Numbered from the stretch's first letter, positions 11,236-21,592 are shown. The stretch: DNA of 64,000 nucleotides from Pluralibacter sp. UBA7423 (GCA_002470465.1 DKMD01000019.1:186001-250000); one strand, 5' to 3'. Numbers and translations: made by a program. The notes: generated by a model from the sequence alone, not told the origin.

Positions 11236-11981
11236 GTTGTCTGCTCCACGCCTGCATGCATGCCGGCATAGTGCATCAGGCACCAGTTAGCGAGTGTGAC
11301 GACCTCTTCCGCCGCCAGAGCATCGCTGCGATATTCACCCAGCGGCTGCTTCGCAGCCAGGCATTCGGCAATGGCTTCATCCCGATGAACGACCACCGGC
11401 AGCATGCGCGGCTGGCTCTGGAGCCAGATACGGTACAGGTCATCCTGAATATGGCTACCGATACGCAAATCGTTGATAAGAATGTGCCCGTGTTTAGGTA
11501 ACGCCTGCTGATGCAGGCGAATATGGGCGTTGGCATCTGGATTAACGATCGTCAGTACGTGCTGACAGGCTTCGACGAGCGGCGGCGTCCATGGCGTCAC
11601 TTCATGAGGCAGGTCGATGAGTAACCACTGATGCGGGCGCTGTTTTTGCAGCGTCCGCACAATCTCTGCAGCCTGGTTCAGCGGGGACAAAAGAGGGATA
11701 TTTACGCGTTCCGTAACAGATAGCTGACCAAAAGGGAGAAAATCGAGCTGAGAAGTGTACCCCATCCCCGTATCACGCCACTCTTTATTGTCTAAAAGCG
11801 CACGCGCCCAGCCGTCGCGATGGGCAATATCATCGTTGAAAAAAAAGCGCAGCATGTTGTCCGGGCAGGCATCCATCACGATGACGGACTCGCCAAGCAT
11901 CTGTAGTGCCCAGCCAAGCGCGGCGGTCAGCGACGTCGTTCCCGTGCCGCCTCGCAGGCCCTGCAAACCCAAAATGGCCAT
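11232..11981 (-). CDS. bcsQ: Cellulose biosynthesis ParA/MinD-type ATPase BcsQ
   Basis: The 249-residue protein belongs to the SIMIBI/ParA-MinD ATPases. The deviant Walker A is GGTGTTS near residues 9-15, and the IDLP motif lies in the Walker B position. The start at 11981 (MAILGLQG) has an AAGGAAG ribosome site; an upstream in-frame start at 12008 would lie inside bcsR. BcsQ works with BcsR at the inner-membrane synthase and is needed for cellulose secretion and polar placement of the complex. In E. coli K-12 strains a stop codon early in bcsQ abolishes cellulose; here the frame is intact. It starts 10 nt after bcsR and overlaps bcsA by 4 nt. Confidence 0.95.
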   Translation of the reverse strand: MAILGLQGLRGGTGTTSLTAALGWALQMLGESVIVMDACPDNMLRFFFNDDIAHRDGWARALLDNKEWRDTGMGYTSQLDFLPFGQLSVTERVNIPLLSPLNQAAEIVRTLQKQRPHQWLLIDLPHEVTPWTPPLVEACQHVLTIVNPDANAHIRLHQQALPKHGHILINDLRIGSHIQDDLYRIWLQSQPRMLPVVVHRDEAIAECLAAKQPLGEYRSDALAAEEVVTLANWCLMHYAGMHAGVEQTT

Positions 11982-11991
11982 TCTGGCTTCC

Positions 11992-12180
11992 TTATTTTTG
12001 TTCCGCAAACTCTGCCAGCAATGGCCAACGCTTGAATGCGGCGGCGAGGTGCTCGCGTTGGGAAATATCGGTGTAATCTATTTCAGGCAATGAAAATGCC
12101 CGACTTAAAGCCAAAAAATCATTTTGGAAGGTGTAACCAGGCGTAGTATCTGACGGTGTCCGGAGTTCATTTTCAGACAT
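11992..12180 (-). CDS. bcsR: Cellulose biosynthesis regulatory protein BcsR
   Basis: This 62-residue protein is acidic and mostly soluble, with the conserved C-terminal AAAFKRWPLLAEFAEQ segment of YhjR/BcsR. In the family, BcsR binds and stabilises BcsQ, and the pair regulates assembly of the synthase macrocomplex. It is the first gene of the leftward bcsRQABZC operon and faces bcsE across a divergent promoter region. Its short length is normal for the family (E. coli BcsR is 62 residues). Confidence 0.93.
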   Translation of the reverse strand: MSENELRTPSDTTPGYTFQNDFLALSRAFSLPEIDYTDISQREHLAAAFKRWPLLAEFAEQK

Positions 12181-12397
12181 ATCATTGACCCTTTATCGGA
12201 CAGTACTTGGATAAACGTGGCGGACATTTCCCGGACTCAAGAAACCAAAACACGAGTTCACCTTTTAGATACACTATGTCCGACCAGGAAATTCGTTTAC
12301 ATGCTAAATCTGTTACTCTTTAATTTCAATGTTAGGTTTAATCTGACCCTTTTGCTAGTAAACTAATAGATAGCCATATTTGCACACGAGGGACACC
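12181..12397. promoter_or_regulatory. Divergent bcsR / bcsE control region
   Basis: This 217-bp AT-richer gap separates the bcsRQABZC and bcsEFG operons and must hold both promoters. The hexamer CGGACA occurs at 12197-12202 and 12221-12226, with a related CCGGAC at 12231-12236 and the inverted TGTCCG at 12277-12282. Repetition in both orientations suggests a protein-binding site. I do not recognise the regulator, and no single promoter stands out. Confidence 0.5.
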
Positions 12398-13957
12398 GTG
12401 GACCCTGTATTTTCACTTGGAATCCAGTCCTTATGGGACGAAGTCAGTCATATGCCGCTGGGTGGCGTGTGGTGGATTAATGTTGAACGTCGCGAAGATG
12501 CCGTGAACCTGATGAATCAGACGATTTCGGCACAGCCTTCTGCCGCCAAAATCGCCGCGATTACAATGGGGGAAAAGCCGCACAAGATAGTAAAACTAAA
12601 TGCATCTCACGGTCCTGAAAAAATACGTCTTTTCAACATGCCAAAAAATGAAAGTGGTCTATACTCGCTACGCCGGGATCTACTTTGTTCATTAGATCCG
12701 ACAGGATATTTATTTATCCTTCTGTGCTCCAATGATGTCTGGCAGAATATCGGGCCAGAGAAAATCAAGAAATGGCTAAATAATGCCCAGAGCTGGGCCA
12801 AATACTATCGTTGCTCGTTACTTCTTTTAAATCCCGGTAACAATACAGACTCACAACTTTCACTATTGATGGCGGAATATCAATCTCTCGCCGGTCTCGC
12901 CAGTCTGCGTTTTCAGGGCGACAGCCATCTTTTCGACATCGCTTTCTGGACCAATGAAAAAGGCGTCAGTGCTCGCCAGCAGCTTGAGGTGAGCTATAAG
13001 GGAAACACCTGGCAGCTGGCGGAACAGCAAGAGGCCGTCGTTCAGCCACGCAGCGATGAGAAAGATGTGCTCTCGACCAATAGCGCGCTCGAAGGCGCAC
13101 CGCCGCTGTCCGAATACTGGTCCGTCTTTGACACCAACGATGCCGTCTTCAACGCCGCCCGCTCCGCTCAGGCCGCTACCGTCATTTTCACCGTGGAGCA
13201 GACCAGCCAGATAGAACAGCTGGCGCACGATATTCACACCCTGCGCCGCCAGCGCGGCAGCGCCATGAAAATTGTGGTGCGAGAAATTACCGCAAGCCTG
13301 CGCGCTACGGATGAACGCCTGCTGCTTGGCTGCGGCGCAAACCTGGTCATCCCCTGGAACGCCCCTCTCTCGCGCTGCCTGACGCTGATTGAAAGCGTGC
13401 AGAAGCAGCAGTTCCAGCGCCACGTACCGGACGAAATCAGCACGCTGCTGGCAATGACTCAGCCGCTGAAACTGCGTGGCTATCAAAAATGGGACACCTT
13501 CTGCCAGGCCGTGCACAACATCATGAACAATCCACTGCTGCCTGCCGATAATAAAGGGGTGATGGTGGCGCTGCGCCCCGTGCCGGGCCTGCGCGTCGAA
13601 CAGGCGCTGACGCTATGCCGCCCCAACCGCGTCGGCGACATCATGACCATTGGCGACAACCGGCTGGTGATGTTCTTAACCTTCTGCCGCATTAACGATC
13701 TGGACACCGCCCTGAACCACATTTTCCCCTTGCCGACGGGCGATATTTTCTCCAATCGCGTGATCTGGTTCGAGGATAAACAGATCACCGCAGAAATTGT
13801 TCAGATGCGGGCGGTCACCGCCGATCGCTGGACTGCGCCACTGCCGCTAACAACCGAAAAGAACACCGTAGTGAACGCCATCCACAATGGCCGCAGCTGG
13901 CGGCGCTACCCGGAACCACGACGCCTGGCTGATGCGCAAGGAGAAGAGCCCATATGA
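12398..13957 (+). CDS. bcsE: Cyclic-di-GMP-binding cellulose biosynthesis protein BcsE
   Basis: About 519 residues from a GTG start at 12398, chosen because GAGGG sits six nucleotides upstream and the protein then begins with [12 protein letters not shown] as in relatives. A TTG six codons earlier is the alternative. E. coli BcsE is 523 residues. BcsE is a two-domain (degenerate receiver plus degenerate GGDEF, formerly GIL) c-di-GMP sensor that binds BcsF and BcsRQ and boosts cellulose output. The C-terminal part carries the conserved [19 protein letters not shown] region with the RxxD-like I-site (RVGD) that binds c-di-GMP. The stop overlaps the bcsF start (ATGA), so bcsEFG is one transcript diverging from bcsRQABZC. 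Confidence 0.93.
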   Translation: MDPVFSLGIQSLWDEVSHMPLGGVWWINVERREDAVNLMNQTISAQPSAAKIAAITMGEKPHKIVKLNASHGPEKIRLFNMPKNESGLYSLRRDLLCSLDPTGYLFILLCSNDVWQNIGPEKIKKWLNNAQSWAKYYRCSLLLLNPGNNTDSQLSLLMAEYQSLAGLASLRFQGDSHLFDIAFWTNEKGVSARQQLEVSYKGNTWQLAEQQEAVVQPRSDEKDVLSTNSALEGAPPLSEYWSVFDTNDAVFNAARSAQAATVIFTVEQTSQIEQLAHDIHTLRRQRGSAMKIVVREITASLRATDERLLLGCGANLVIPWNAPLSRCLTLIESVQKQQFQRHVPDEISTLLAMTQPLKLRGYQKWDTFCQAVHNIMNNPLLPADNKGVMVALRPVPGLRVEQALTLCRPNRVGDIMTIGDNRLVMFLTFCRINDLDTALNHIFPLPTGDIFSNRVIWFEDKQITAEIVQMRAVTADRWTAPLPLTTEKNTVVNAIHNGRSWRRYPEPRRLADAQGEEPI

Positions 13958-14151
13958 TGTCAATTACTGATATTATTCAATTGGTTATATTATGTGCCCT
14001 GATCTTTTTCCCGCTGGGATATATGGCACGTCATTTCCTGCGTCGCATTGAAACCACCCTCCGGTTGATGTTTTTCAGACCCCGTTACGTTAAACCGGCA
14101 GGCATTTTGCGCCGGGAAGTAAACGCCAAGGCAAAACAAAACGATGACTAA
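13954..14151 (+). CDS. bcsF: Small inner-membrane protein BcsF
   Basis: This 65-residue protein has one N-terminal membrane helix ([19 protein letters not shown]) and a basic cytoplasmic tail ending in [11 protein letters not shown]. In E. coli, BcsF anchors BcsE to the membrane and is linked to BcsG function. The start codon overlaps the bcsE stop, and the end overlaps bcsG by 8 nt, so the three genes are translationally linked. Confidence 0.93.
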   Translation: MMSITDIIQLVILCALIFFPLGYMARHFLRRIETTLRLMFFRPRYVKPAGILRREVNAKAKQNDD

Positions 14152-15823
14152 CCCAACTCACACCGCCGTTTCCCCGTCGCCATTCTGGCAATACTGGCGC
14201 GGCCTTTCCGGCTGGAACTTCTACTTTCTGGCAAAGTTCGGCCTGCTGTGGGCGGGCTATCTCAATTTTCACGCCATGCAGAACCTGGTATTTATGGCGT
14301 TCCTGCTGCTGCCAATCCCCAACAGCAAGCTGCACAAGCTCCGCCACTGGATTGCCATTCCGATAGGCTTCGCCCTCTTCTGGCATGACACCTGGCTGCC
14401 CGGCCCGGAAAGTATCCTGAGCCAGGGTTCGGAGGTCGCGGGCTTCAGCATGGGGTATCTCGTTGATCTGGTGACTCGCTTTATCAACTGGCAGATGGTC
14501 GGGCTGTTCTTCGTACTGCTGGTCGCCTGGCTGTTTTTATCCCAGTGGGTGCGCATCACGGTGTTTACCGTGCTGATCATGGTCTGGCTTAACTTCATCA
14601 CGCTTGTCGGCCCGAGCTTTACGCTGTTCCCCGGGGGTCAACCAACCGGCACCGTAACGACCTCAGGCGCGACCGCGGCAGCCACCGTCGCAACGGCCAA
14701 CGCCAAACCGGTGGTTGGCGATATCCCGGCGCAAACCGCCCCGCCAACGTCAGCTAACCTGAACGCCTGGCTTTCGAGCTTCTATGCGGCAGAGCAGAAG
14801 CGGCAGACCCCCTTCCCGGCCTCGCTGCCCGCTGATGCGCAACCCTTTGAGCTGCTGGTGATTAACATCTGCTCCCTCTCCTGGGATGACATCGAAGCCG
14901 CAGGCCTGATGCAGCACCCGCTGTGGTCGCACTTCGATATCGTATTCAAAAACTTTAACTCTGCGACCTCCTACAGCGGCCCGGCGGCGATTCGTCTGCT
15001 GCGCGCAAGCTGCGGTCAGGCGTCGCATACCGATCTCTACTCTCCGGCGAGCAAGCAGTGCTACCTGTTCGATAACCTCGCGGCGCTGGGCTTTAAAACG
15101 CAGCTGATGCTCGGCCACAACGGCGTGTTCGGCGACTTCCTGAAAGAGATGCGCAACTACGGCGATATGCAGGCTCCGCTGATGGATCAGAAAGGCTTGC
15201 AGCAGAGCCTTGTCGCCTTCGACGGCTCGCCGGTCTATGACGATCTCGCCGTATTGCAGCGCTGGAATGAGGGAGAGCTGAAGGAACCAGGTGCCCGCAC
15301 CGCGACCTTCTACAACACTCTGCCGCTGCATGACGGCAACCACTTTGCAGGACAAAGCAAAACCGCAGACTATAAAGTGCGTGCCCAGAAGATGTTCGAT
15401 GAACTGAATACCTTCTTTAACGAGCTGGAAAAGTCGGGCCGCAAAGTGATGGTAGTGATAGTGCCGGAACACGGTGGCGCGCTGAAGGGCGATAAAATGC
15501 AGGTTTCCGGCCTGCGTGATATCCCAAGCCCGCACATCACCAACGTGCCAACGGCCATTAAATTCTTCGGCATGAAGGCACCGCATCAGGGCGCGGCGAT
15601 TGAAATCGATCAGCCAAGCAGCCTGCTGGCGGTGTCGGAACTGGTAGCCCGTGCCGTCGACGGCAAGATGTTTACCGCCGACAGCGTGAACTGGGATGAA
15701 TACACCAGTAACCTGCCGCAAACCGCGCCGGTATCGGAGAACTCCAACGCCGTGGTGATTCAGTATCAGGGCAAACCGTACGTGCGCCTGAACGGCGGCG
15801 ACTGGGTGCCTTATCCGCAGTAA
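14144..15823 (+). CDS. bcsG: Cellulose phosphoethanolamine transferase BcsG
   Basis: The 559-residue protein is the same length as E. coli BcsG. Four or five N-terminal membrane helices (residues about 25-160) precede an Ala/Thr-rich linker and a periplasmic alkaline-phosphatase-superfamily domain from about residue 230. The catalytic nucleophile S278 lies in SATSYSGPA, and a zinc ligand, C243, lies in NICSLS; both match positions known in the E. coli enzyme. The later EHGG motif supplies further metal ligands. BcsG transfers phosphoethanolamine from phosphatidylethanolamine to cellulose, giving the pEtN-cellulose of enterobacterial biofilms. It is the last gene of bcsEFG and is followed by a bidirectional terminator. 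Confidence 0.96.
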   Translation: MTNPTHTAVSPSPFWQYWRGLSGWNFYFLAKFGLLWAGYLNFHAMQNLVFMAFLLLPIPNSKLHKLRHWIAIPIGFALFWHDTWLPGPESILSQGSEVAGFSMGYLVDLVTRFINWQMVGLFFVLLVAWLFLSQWVRITVFTVLIMVWLNFITLVGPSFTLFPGGQPTGTVTTSGATAAATVATANAKPVVGDIPAQTAPPTSANLNAWLSSFYAAEQKRQTPFPASLPADAQPFELLVINICSLSWDDIEAAGLMQHPLWSHFDIVFKNFNSATSYSGPAAIRLLRASCGQASHTDLYSPASKQCYLFDNLAALGFKTQLMLGHNGVFGDFLKEMRNYGDMQAPLMDQKGLQQSLVAFDGSPVYDDLAVLQRWNEGELKEPGARTATFYNTLPLHDGNHFAGQSKTADYKVRAQKMFDELNTFFNELEKSGRKVMVVIVPEHGGALKGDKMQVSGLRDIPSPHITNVPTAIKFFGMKAPHQGAAIEIDQPSSLLAVSELVARAVDGKMFTADSVNWDEYTSNLPQTAPVSENSNAVVIQYQGKPYVRLNGGDWVPYPQ

Positions 15824-15836
15824 TCACGACGTATAA

Positions 15837-15873
15837 AAAAACCGGAGCGCATGACATGGCTCCGGTTTTTTTC
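15837..15873. terminator. Bidirectional rho-independent terminator between bcsG and dppF
   Basis: The stem AACCGGAGC / GCTCCGGTT has a 10-nt loop, with A-run and T-run on opposite sides. It therefore acts as a terminator for both converging transcripts, bcsEFG and dppABCDF. K-12 carries ldrD/rdlD near here; nothing like it is visible in this gap. Confidence 0.9.
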
Positions 15874-15887
15874 TTTAGCCTGAATCG

Positions 15888-16901
15888 CTACACCAGCGGC
15901 TTCTCGGCGTTTTGATCCTGATCCACAGCAAAACAAGCCACCAGCTGGCCGCCGTAGTCTTTCAGCTGTGGCTGAAGCTGCGTGCACGGCCCGAAACGAC
16001 GACGGCAGCGCGCGTTAAACGCACAGCCCGGCGGCGGATTCAGCGGGCTTGGCAGCTCGCCGGTCAGCTTAATGCGTTCGCGGCGCTCGTCCGGGTTCAG
16101 GCGCGGCGTCGCGGACAGCAACGCCTGAGTGTACGGATGCTGAGGATTGTTGAAGATCTGATCCTTAGTGCCCTTCTCCACGCAGCGGCCCAGGTACATC
16201 ACCATCACTTCATCGGCGATGTGTTCCACCACCGACAAATCGTGTGAGATGAAGACATAAGACAGCCCCATATCCTGCTGCAAATCCATCATCAGGTTCA
16301 GCACCTGTGCACGCACGGAAACGTCGAGCGCAGACACGGGTTCGTCGGCGATCACCACGTCCGGATCAAGCATCAGACCACGCGCGATGGCGATACGCTG
16401 ACGCTGGCCGCCTGAGAACATGTGCGGATAGCGATCGTAGTGCTCCGTTTTCAGGCCGACTTTCGCCATCATCTCCAGCACTTTTTCCCGGCGCTCCGCT
16501 TTGCTGAGCGTAGTGTTGATTTGCAGCGGCTCTTCCAGAATCTGGCTCACTTTCTTGCGCGGATTCAGAGAGCCATACGGGTTCTGGAAGACGATCTGGA
16601 TCTTCTGACGACGCAGCTTCTGGGCGTGCGGATCGTGCTGTAGCAGATCCTGGCCCTGATAGTAGAGCTCGCCGCCGGTCGGGACTTCAATCATCGTCAG
16701 CAGACGACCCAGCGTGGATTTCCCACAGCCGGATTCCCCGACCACCGCCAGCGTTTTCCCGCGCTCAAGGGTGAATGAAACCCCATCAAGGGCTTTTACC
16801 AGGCGCTCCGGAGCAAACATGCCCTTCTTCACCGGATAGTGTTTTTTCAGGTCGATAGCCTGCAACAGCGGCTGCTGCGAGGTGGCCTCGTGCGTACTCA
16901 T
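15888..16901 (-). CDS. dppF: Dipeptide/haem ABC transporter ATP-binding protein DppF
   Basis: The 337-residue ABC ATPase has a Walker A (GESGCGKST), a signature LSGGQ-type motif (FSGGQRQR), a Walker B (VVIADEP) and the oligopeptide-family C-terminal extension with its cysteine-containing motif ([14 protein letters not shown]), which in relatives binds an Fe-S cluster. DppF pairs with DppD to power import of di- and tripeptides, and of haem or 5-aminolevulinate in E. coli, through DppBC. Its start overlaps the dppD stop by 4 nt. It is the final gene of the operon, facing bcsG across a shared terminator. Confidence 0.97.
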   Translation of the reverse strand: MSTHEATSQQPLLQAIDLKKHYPVKKGMFAPERLVKALDGVSFTLERGKTLAVVGESGCGKSTLGRLLTMIEVPTGGELYYQGQDLLQHDPHAQKLRRQKIQIVFQNPYGSLNPRKKVSQILEEPLQINTTLSKAERREKVLEMMAKVGLKTEHYDRYPHMFSGGQRQRIAIARGLMLDPDVVIADEPVSALDVSVRAQVLNLMMDLQQDMGLSYVFISHDLSVVEHIADEVMVMYLGRCVEKGTKDQIFNNPQHPYTQALLSATPRLNPDERRERIKLTGELPSPLNPPPGCAFNARCRRRFGPCTQLQPQLKDYGGQLVACFAVDQDQNAEKPLV

Positions 16902-17881
16902 AGGGTTGGCCTCCCGGCATCATCGAGTGGGAAGTGGCATTTCGACTGGCGACCGTTGTCCACCAGATTCAGTTCAGGTTCTACCGTGCGGCATTTGTCT
17001 GTCGCATACGGGCAGCGCGGGTTAAGCAGGCAGCCGTTCGGGCGGTCATACTTGCCCGGCACCACGCCCGGCAGCGAGGCCAGACGAGCTTTGTCCTGCG
17101 CAAATTCCGGCAGCGCGCGCAGCAGCGCCTGGGTGTATGGATGCCGCGGCGCGCGGAAGATATCCTGCGCGGCCCCGGTTTCCACTACCTGGCCTGCGTA
17201 CATCACGATGATTTTGTGTGCCGCTTCCGCTACCAGCGCCAGGTCATGAGTGATCAGCACCAGCGCCATGTTCTCCTTCTGCTGAAGCTCCAGCAGCAGC
17301 TCGATGATCTGCGCCTGAATGGTCACGTCGAGCGCCGTCGTCGGCTCATCGGCGATCAGCAGCTTTGGCCGACAGGCAATCGCCATCGCGATCATTACGC
17401 GCTGGCTCATCCCGCCGGAAAGCTGGTGCGGATAAACGTCCAGGCGCGATGCCGGATCGGGAATACCGACCTGATTCAGCAGATCGATGGCCCGCTGACG
17501 GCGCGTTTTCTTATTGCCGCCCTGGTGTACCTTGATGGCTTCCATAATCTGGTAGCCGACGGTGTAGCACGGGTTCAGGCTGGTCATCGGGTCCTGGAAG
17601 ATCATCGCCACTTCCGCGCCCACCAGCTGACGGCGCTCTTTTTCGGAAATGCGCTTCAGGTCGCGACCGTTAAACTCCAGTTTTTCCGCCATCACGCGGC
17701 CCGGGTAATCAATCAGCCCCATGATCGCCAGCGAGCTGACGGATTTACCGGAGCCGGATTCGCCCACGATACCGACCACTTCGCCCTGCTTTACGCTATA
17801 GCTGATGCGGTCCACGGCGCGAAACGGGGTGCCTTCGTCACCGAAGTGCACCGATAATTTATCTACATTTAATAACGCCAT
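16898..17881 (-). CDS. dppD: Dipeptide/haem ABC transporter ATP-binding protein DppD
   Basis: The 327-residue ABC ATPase has a Walker A (GESGSGKSV), signature motif LSGGMSQR and Walker B (LLIADEPT), plus the C-terminal OppD/DppD extension with [10 protein letters not shown]. It is the partner of DppF in the dipeptide importer. It begins 10 nt after dppC and overlaps dppF by 4 nt. Length and sequence match E. coli DppD (327 residues). Confidence 0.97.
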   Translation of the reverse strand: MALLNVDKLSVHFGDEGTPFRAVDRISYSVKQGEVVGIVGESGSGKSVSSLAIMGLIDYPGRVMAEKLEFNGRDLKRISEKERRQLVGAEVAMIFQDPMTSLNPCYTVGYQIMEAIKVHQGGNKKTRRQRAIDLLNQVGIPDPASRLDVYPHQLSGGMSQRVMIAMAIACRPKLLIADEPTTALDVTIQAQIIELLLELQQKENMALVLITHDLALVAEAAHKIIVMYAGQVVETGAAQDIFRAPRHPYTQALLRALPEFAQDKARLASLPGVVPGKYDRPNGCLLNPRCPYATDKCRTVEPELNLVDNGRQSKCHFPLDDAGRPTL

Positions 17882-17891
17882 CTCGTGCCTC

Positions 17892-18791
17892 TTACTGCTT
17901 CAGTTTGGGATCCAGCGCGTCACGCAGACCGTCGCCCATCAGGTTAAATGCCAGCACCGTCAGCAGGATAGCGAGACCCGGGAAGGTCACGACCCACCAG
18001 GCGCTTTGCGCGAACTGCAACACATCGGAGAGCATGGTGCCCCACTCCGGTGTTGGCGGCTGCGCACCCATGCCAAGGAAGCCAAGAGCGGCCATATCGA
18101 GAATGGCGTTCGAGAAGCCGAGCGACGCCTGAACAATCAGCGGCGCGAGGCAGTTTGGGAAAATATTGACGAACATCTGGCGCATTGCGCCGGCGCCCGC
18201 CACGCGGGAAGCGGTGACGTAGTCGCGGTTCACTTCCACCAGCACTGCGGCACGCGTCAAGCGCACGTAGTGAGGAAGGGCCACGAAGGTCAGCGCCAGC
18301 GCGGCGTTGCCGATGGACGGGCCGAAAATCGCCACCAGTACCAGCGCCAGCAGCAGGCTCGGCAGCGCCAGCATGATGTCGACGACACGCATGATGATGT
18401 TATCGACGATGCCGCCGAAGTAGCCCGCCACCAGGCCGAGGACAATCCCCAGCACCAGCGACAGCACCACTACCAGACAACCCACCAGCAGCGACAGGCG
18501 CGCGCCGTACATCAGACGTGAGAGCACGTCGCGACCCACGTCATCGGTGCCCAGCAGATGCGCGAAGCTGCCGCCTTCCTGCCAGAACGGCGGAGCCAGC
18601 AGCGAATCACGGAACTGATCCGCCGGGTTGTACGGCGACAACCAGTTGGCGAAGATCGCGATAAACATCACCACGACGACATACACCAGCCCGATGACTG
18701 CGCCTTTATTACGTTTAAAGTAGTGCCAGAACTCCTGCAGCGGGGTCATAGGCACCGGTGCAGCAACTTTAGATTCAGTGACTTGTGACAT
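17892..18791 (-). CDS. dppC: Dipeptide ABC transporter permease DppC
   Basis: The 299-residue inner-membrane permease has an N-terminal cytoplasmic segment, a first helix ([19 protein letters not shown]), a periplasmic loop with the [11 protein letters not shown] motif typical of DppC/OppC, and five more helices. The coupling (EAA) loop reads [20 protein letters not shown]. It forms the transmembrane channel together with DppB. E. coli DppC is 300 residues. It lies 9 nt after dppB with an AGGGG ribosome site. Confidence 0.97.
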   Translation of the reverse strand: MSQVTESKVAAPVPMTPLQEFWHYFKRNKGAVIGLVYVVVVMFIAIFANWLSPYNPADQFRDSLLAPPFWQEGGSFAHLLGTDDVGRDVLSRLMYGARLSLLVGCLVVVLSLVLGIVLGLVAGYFGGIVDNIIMRVVDIMLALPSLLLALVLVAIFGPSIGNAALALTFVALPHYVRLTRAAVLVEVNRDYVTASRVAGAGAMRQMFVNIFPNCLAPLIVQASLGFSNAILDMAALGFLGMGAQPPTPEWGTMLSDVLQFAQSAWWVVTFPGLAILLTVLAFNLMGDGLRDALDPKLKQ

Positions 18792-18800
18792 GATGGCCCC

Positions 18801-19820
18801 TTACTTCCGATGACGAATACGCGGGTTCACCACGCCGTACAGCAGATCGACCAGCAGGTTAACGAGGATAATCATCGTCGCCACCAGCAGGACGCCGCCC
18901 TGAACGACCGGGTAATCACGGCGCTGCAGGGCATCAATCAGCCAGCGCCCAAGGCCCGGCCAGGAGAAAATCGTTTCGGTCAGAATCGCGCCGGCCAGCA
19001 GCGTGCCGACCTGCAGGCCGATAACGGTGACCACCGGCAGCATCGCGTTACGCAGCGCATGAACGATGATGACGCGCATACGGGTCAGGCCTTTGGCGCG
19101 CGCGGTACGGATATAATCCTCACCCAGCACTTCCAGCATCGCCGAACGGGTCATACGCACGATGACCGCCAGCGGGATAGTGCCCAGCACCACCGCAGGC
19201 AGCACCATGTGTGCCAGCGCGTCGATAAAGTCGCCCGGCTCGCCCCAGATGGCGGTATCAATCAGCATGAAGCCGGTCAACGGCAGCGTATCGTCGAGGA
19301 ACACAGAATCGCTGATACGCCCGGACACCGGCGCGAGGTTCAGCTGCACCGACACCAGCATGATCAGCATCATGCCCCACCAGAAGATAGGCATGGAGTA
19401 ACCAGTCAGCGCGAGGCCCACGGCGGTATGGTCGAAGATGGATCCACGTTTAACGGCAGCCAGCACGCCGACGGGAATGCCCACGGCCACGGCGAAAATC
19501 ATCGCGCACACGCCAAGTTCCAGCGTGGCTTTGAAACGTGGAACGAACTCGTCCCACACCGGCAGGCGGCTTTTCAGCGAAATGCCTAAATCGCCGTGCA
19601 GAACGCCCCAGATATAGTTGAGGTACTGCTGCCACATCGGCTTATCAAGACCCAATGCGGCCAGAAGCTGGGCGTGACGCTCAGGGGATATACCGCGCTC
19701 GCCCGCCATAATCATCACCGGATCGCCGGGGATCATATGGACAAAGGCAAAGGTGAGCAGGGTAATACCGATAAAGGTCGGGATGACTAATCCCAGACGT
19801 CGGAGGATGAACTGCAACAT
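18801..19820 (-). CDS. dppB: Dipeptide ABC transporter permease DppB
   Basis: The 339-residue permease starts MLQFILRRLGLVIPTF and contains the MIPGDP motif of OppB/DppB proteins, six membrane helices and an EAA coupling loop (TARAKGLTRMRVIIVHALRN). It is the same length as E. coli DppB and pairs with DppC. It is separated from dppA by 130 nt containing two hairpins, which fits the usual arrangement in which the binding protein is made in excess over the membrane parts. Confidence 0.97.
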   Translation of the reverse strand: MLQFILRRLGLVIPTFIGITLLTFAFVHMIPGDPVMIMAGERGISPERHAQLLAALGLDKPMWQQYLNYIWGVLHGDLGISLKSRLPVWDEFVPRFKATLELGVCAMIFAVAVGIPVGVLAAVKRGSIFDHTAVGLALTGYSMPIFWWGMMLIMLVSVQLNLAPVSGRISDSVFLDDTLPLTGFMLIDTAIWGEPGDFIDALAHMVLPAVVLGTIPLAVIVRMTRSAMLEVLGEDYIRTARAKGLTRMRVIIVHALRNAMLPVVTVIGLQVGTLLAGAILTETIFSWPGLGRWLIDALQRRDYPVVQGGVLLVATMIILVNLLVDLLYGVVNPRIRHRK

Positions 19821-19880
19821 AACACGTACTCTCTCTCATAACGTACAGCCTGGCGACGGTACGTCGTATTGCTCATCAGA

Positions 19881-19934
19881 CTCTCCCCAATTTGGAGAGA
19901 AGAAGCCCGTTCCCTCCCCCAAGGGGAGAGGGAA
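19881..19934. repeat. Two hairpins in the dppA-dppB gap
   Basis: One inverted repeat has arms CTCTCC / GGAGAG at 19881-19899. The second (19910-19934) pairs TTCCCTC-CCCC with GGGG-GAGGGAA, with a single bulged A. The second resembles a dispersed enterobacterial intergenic repeat. Their placement directly after dppA suggests partial termination or protection of the dppA mRNA 3' end, explaining higher expression of the binding protein. That role is inferred. Confidence 0.6.
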
Positions 19935-19950
19935 TCAGGCAAGGTACTTA

Positions 19951-21558
19951 TTATTCGACAGAGACGTTTTCGAAGTGGTGCTTGCCAAGCGGATCAACCA
20001 CATAGCCTTTGACTTCTTTACGCACTGGCTCGTACACGGTGGAGTGAGCGATGATCAGCGCCGGAGCCTGGTCATGCATGACAACCTGAGCCTGCTTGTA
20101 CAGTTCAATACGCTTGTTGTGATCGTCGGTCGCACGCGCTGGCTGAATCAGGTCTTCAAACGGCTTGTAGCACCAGCGGGAGTAGTTGGAGCCGTCTTTC
20201 GCTGCCGCACAGCTGAACAGGGTCGCGAAGAAGTTGTCCGGATCCCCATTATCACCGGTCCAGCCCATCATCACAGACTGATGCTCACCGGCTTTCGCAC
20301 GCTTCAGGTACTCGCCCCACTCGTAGGTCACGATGTTGGCTTTCACGCCTACTTTCGCCCAGTCAGCCTGAATCATCTCAGCCATACGGCGAGCGTTCGG
20401 GTTGTAAGGACGCTGAACCGGCATCGCCCACAGGTCGATGGTGAAGCCATCGGCGTGGCCCGCTTCTTTCAGCAGTTCTTTCGCTTTTTCCGGATCGTAG
20501 GTGTAATCCTTAACGTCGTCGTTATAGCCCCACATGGTTGGTGGGATCAGGTTCTTCGCGGCAACGCCAGCGCCCTGATAAACGGCTTTGATGATCGCTT
20601 CTTTGTTCACCGCGTAGGTCAGCGCCTGACGAACTTTGACTTCATCCAGCGGTTTCTTCTCGGTGTTGAAGGAGAGATAGCCCACGTTCAGGCCAGCCTG
20701 AGACAGCAGGTTGATGTTTTTGTCCTGCTTCATGCGAGCAATGTCAGCCGGGTTCGGGTACGGCATAACCTGGCACTCGTTTTTCTGCAGTTTGGCATAA
20801 CGCACGGATGCATCAGGCGTGATGGAGAAGACCAGACGGTCGATCTGCGGCTTGGTGCCCCAGTAACCCGGGAACGCTTTGTACAGAATACGGGAGTCTT
20901 TCTGGTACTGCAGCAGCTGGAACGGACCAGTACCGATTGGGTTCAGGTCTACTTTCTCCGGCGTACCGGCTTTCAGCATGTTGTCTGCGTATTCTTTGGA
21001 GAGAATGGACGCAAAGTCCATTGCCAGATCCGCGAGGAACGGAGACTCCGGACGAGTCAGCACGAACTGAACGGTGTTGTCGTCCACTTTCTTCACTTCG
21101 CTGATCAGATCCGGCAGGCCCATGCCTTCAAAGTATTCGTAGCTGCCGCCAGAGACTTTGTGGTACGGGTTTTTGTCGTTTTTCTGACGATCGAAGGAGA
21201 AGACGATGTCGTCCGCGTTCATGTCGCGGGTCGGTTTAAAATCTTTGTTGTCCTGCCACTTCACGCCCTGACGCAGGTGGAAAGTGTAGGTTTTGCCGTC
21301 GGCGCTGACGTCCCACTTCTCAGCCAGACCCGGGACGATTTCGGTGGTACCGGTTTTGAATTCGACCAGACGGTTATAGATCGGTACAGAACTCGCATCG
21401 TAAGTCGTACCAGAGGTGAACAGCTGTGGGTTAAAGCCTTCCGGCGAGCCTTCAGAACAGTAAACCAGGGTTTTGGCCTGCACGCTTGCCGCAACGGTCA
21501 AAGCCACCAGGCTGAGACCAAGCTTCAGCATCCCTGACTTTTTCAAGGAAATACTCAT
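19951..21558 (-). CDS. dppA: Periplasmic dipeptide/haem-binding protein DppA
   Basis: The 535-residue protein is the same length as E. coli DppA. It has a signal peptide (cleavage after ASVQA) and a class-C/family-5 substrate-binding fold. The N-terminal signature LVYCSEGSPEGFNPQLF and the domain-closing region NVGYLSFNTEKKPLD are recognisable. DppA captures dipeptides, and haem in E. coli, and delivers them to DppBCDF. It is the first gene of the leftward operon. The start has a GGAGCAG ribosome site and a CA-rich leader immediately upstream that looks like an sRNA target. Confidence 0.98.
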   Translation of the reverse strand: MSISLKKSGMLKLGLSLVALTVAASVQAKTLVYCSEGSPEGFNPQLFTSGTTYDASSVPIYNRLVEFKTGTTEIVPGLAEKWDVSADGKTYTFHLRQGVKWQDNKDFKPTRDMNADDIVFSFDRQKNDKNPYHKVSGGSYEYFEGMGLPDLISEVKKVDDNTVQFVLTRPESPFLADLAMDFASILSKEYADNMLKAGTPEKVDLNPIGTGPFQLLQYQKDSRILYKAFPGYWGTKPQIDRLVFSITPDASVRYAKLQKNECQVMPYPNPADIARMKQDKNINLLSQAGLNVGYLSFNTEKKPLDEVKVRQALTYAVNKEAIIKAVYQGAGVAAKNLIPPTMWGYNDDVKDYTYDPEKAKELLKEAGHADGFTIDLWAMPVQRPYNPNARRMAEMIQADWAKVGVKANIVTYEWGEYLKRAKAGEHQSVMMGWTGDNGDPDNFFATLFSCAAAKDGSNYSRWCYKPFEDLIQPARATDDHNKRIELYKQAQVVMHDQAPALIIAHSTVYEPVRKEVKGYVVDPLGKHHFENVSVE

Positions 21559-21572
21559 TATTCTGCTCCAAA

Positions 21573-21592
21573 TGTGATGTTTGTTTGTTGTG
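21573..21592 (-). promoter_or_regulatory. CA-rich dppA leader, probable GcvB sRNA target
   Basis: Read on the minus strand, the segment is CACAACAAACAAACATCACA, just upstream of the GGAGCAG ribosome site. In E. coli and Salmonella the GU-rich R1 region of GcvB pairs with such CA-rich stretches in the dppA leader and blocks translation. Here the assignment rests on composition and position only; gcvB is not in the window. Confidence 0.7.

Noticed and set aside
19753..21537. A 594-codon plus-strand frame opposite dppA and the dppB start
   Set aside because: It is a shadow of a clear dppA gene, with low-complexity composition and no plausible start region of its own.
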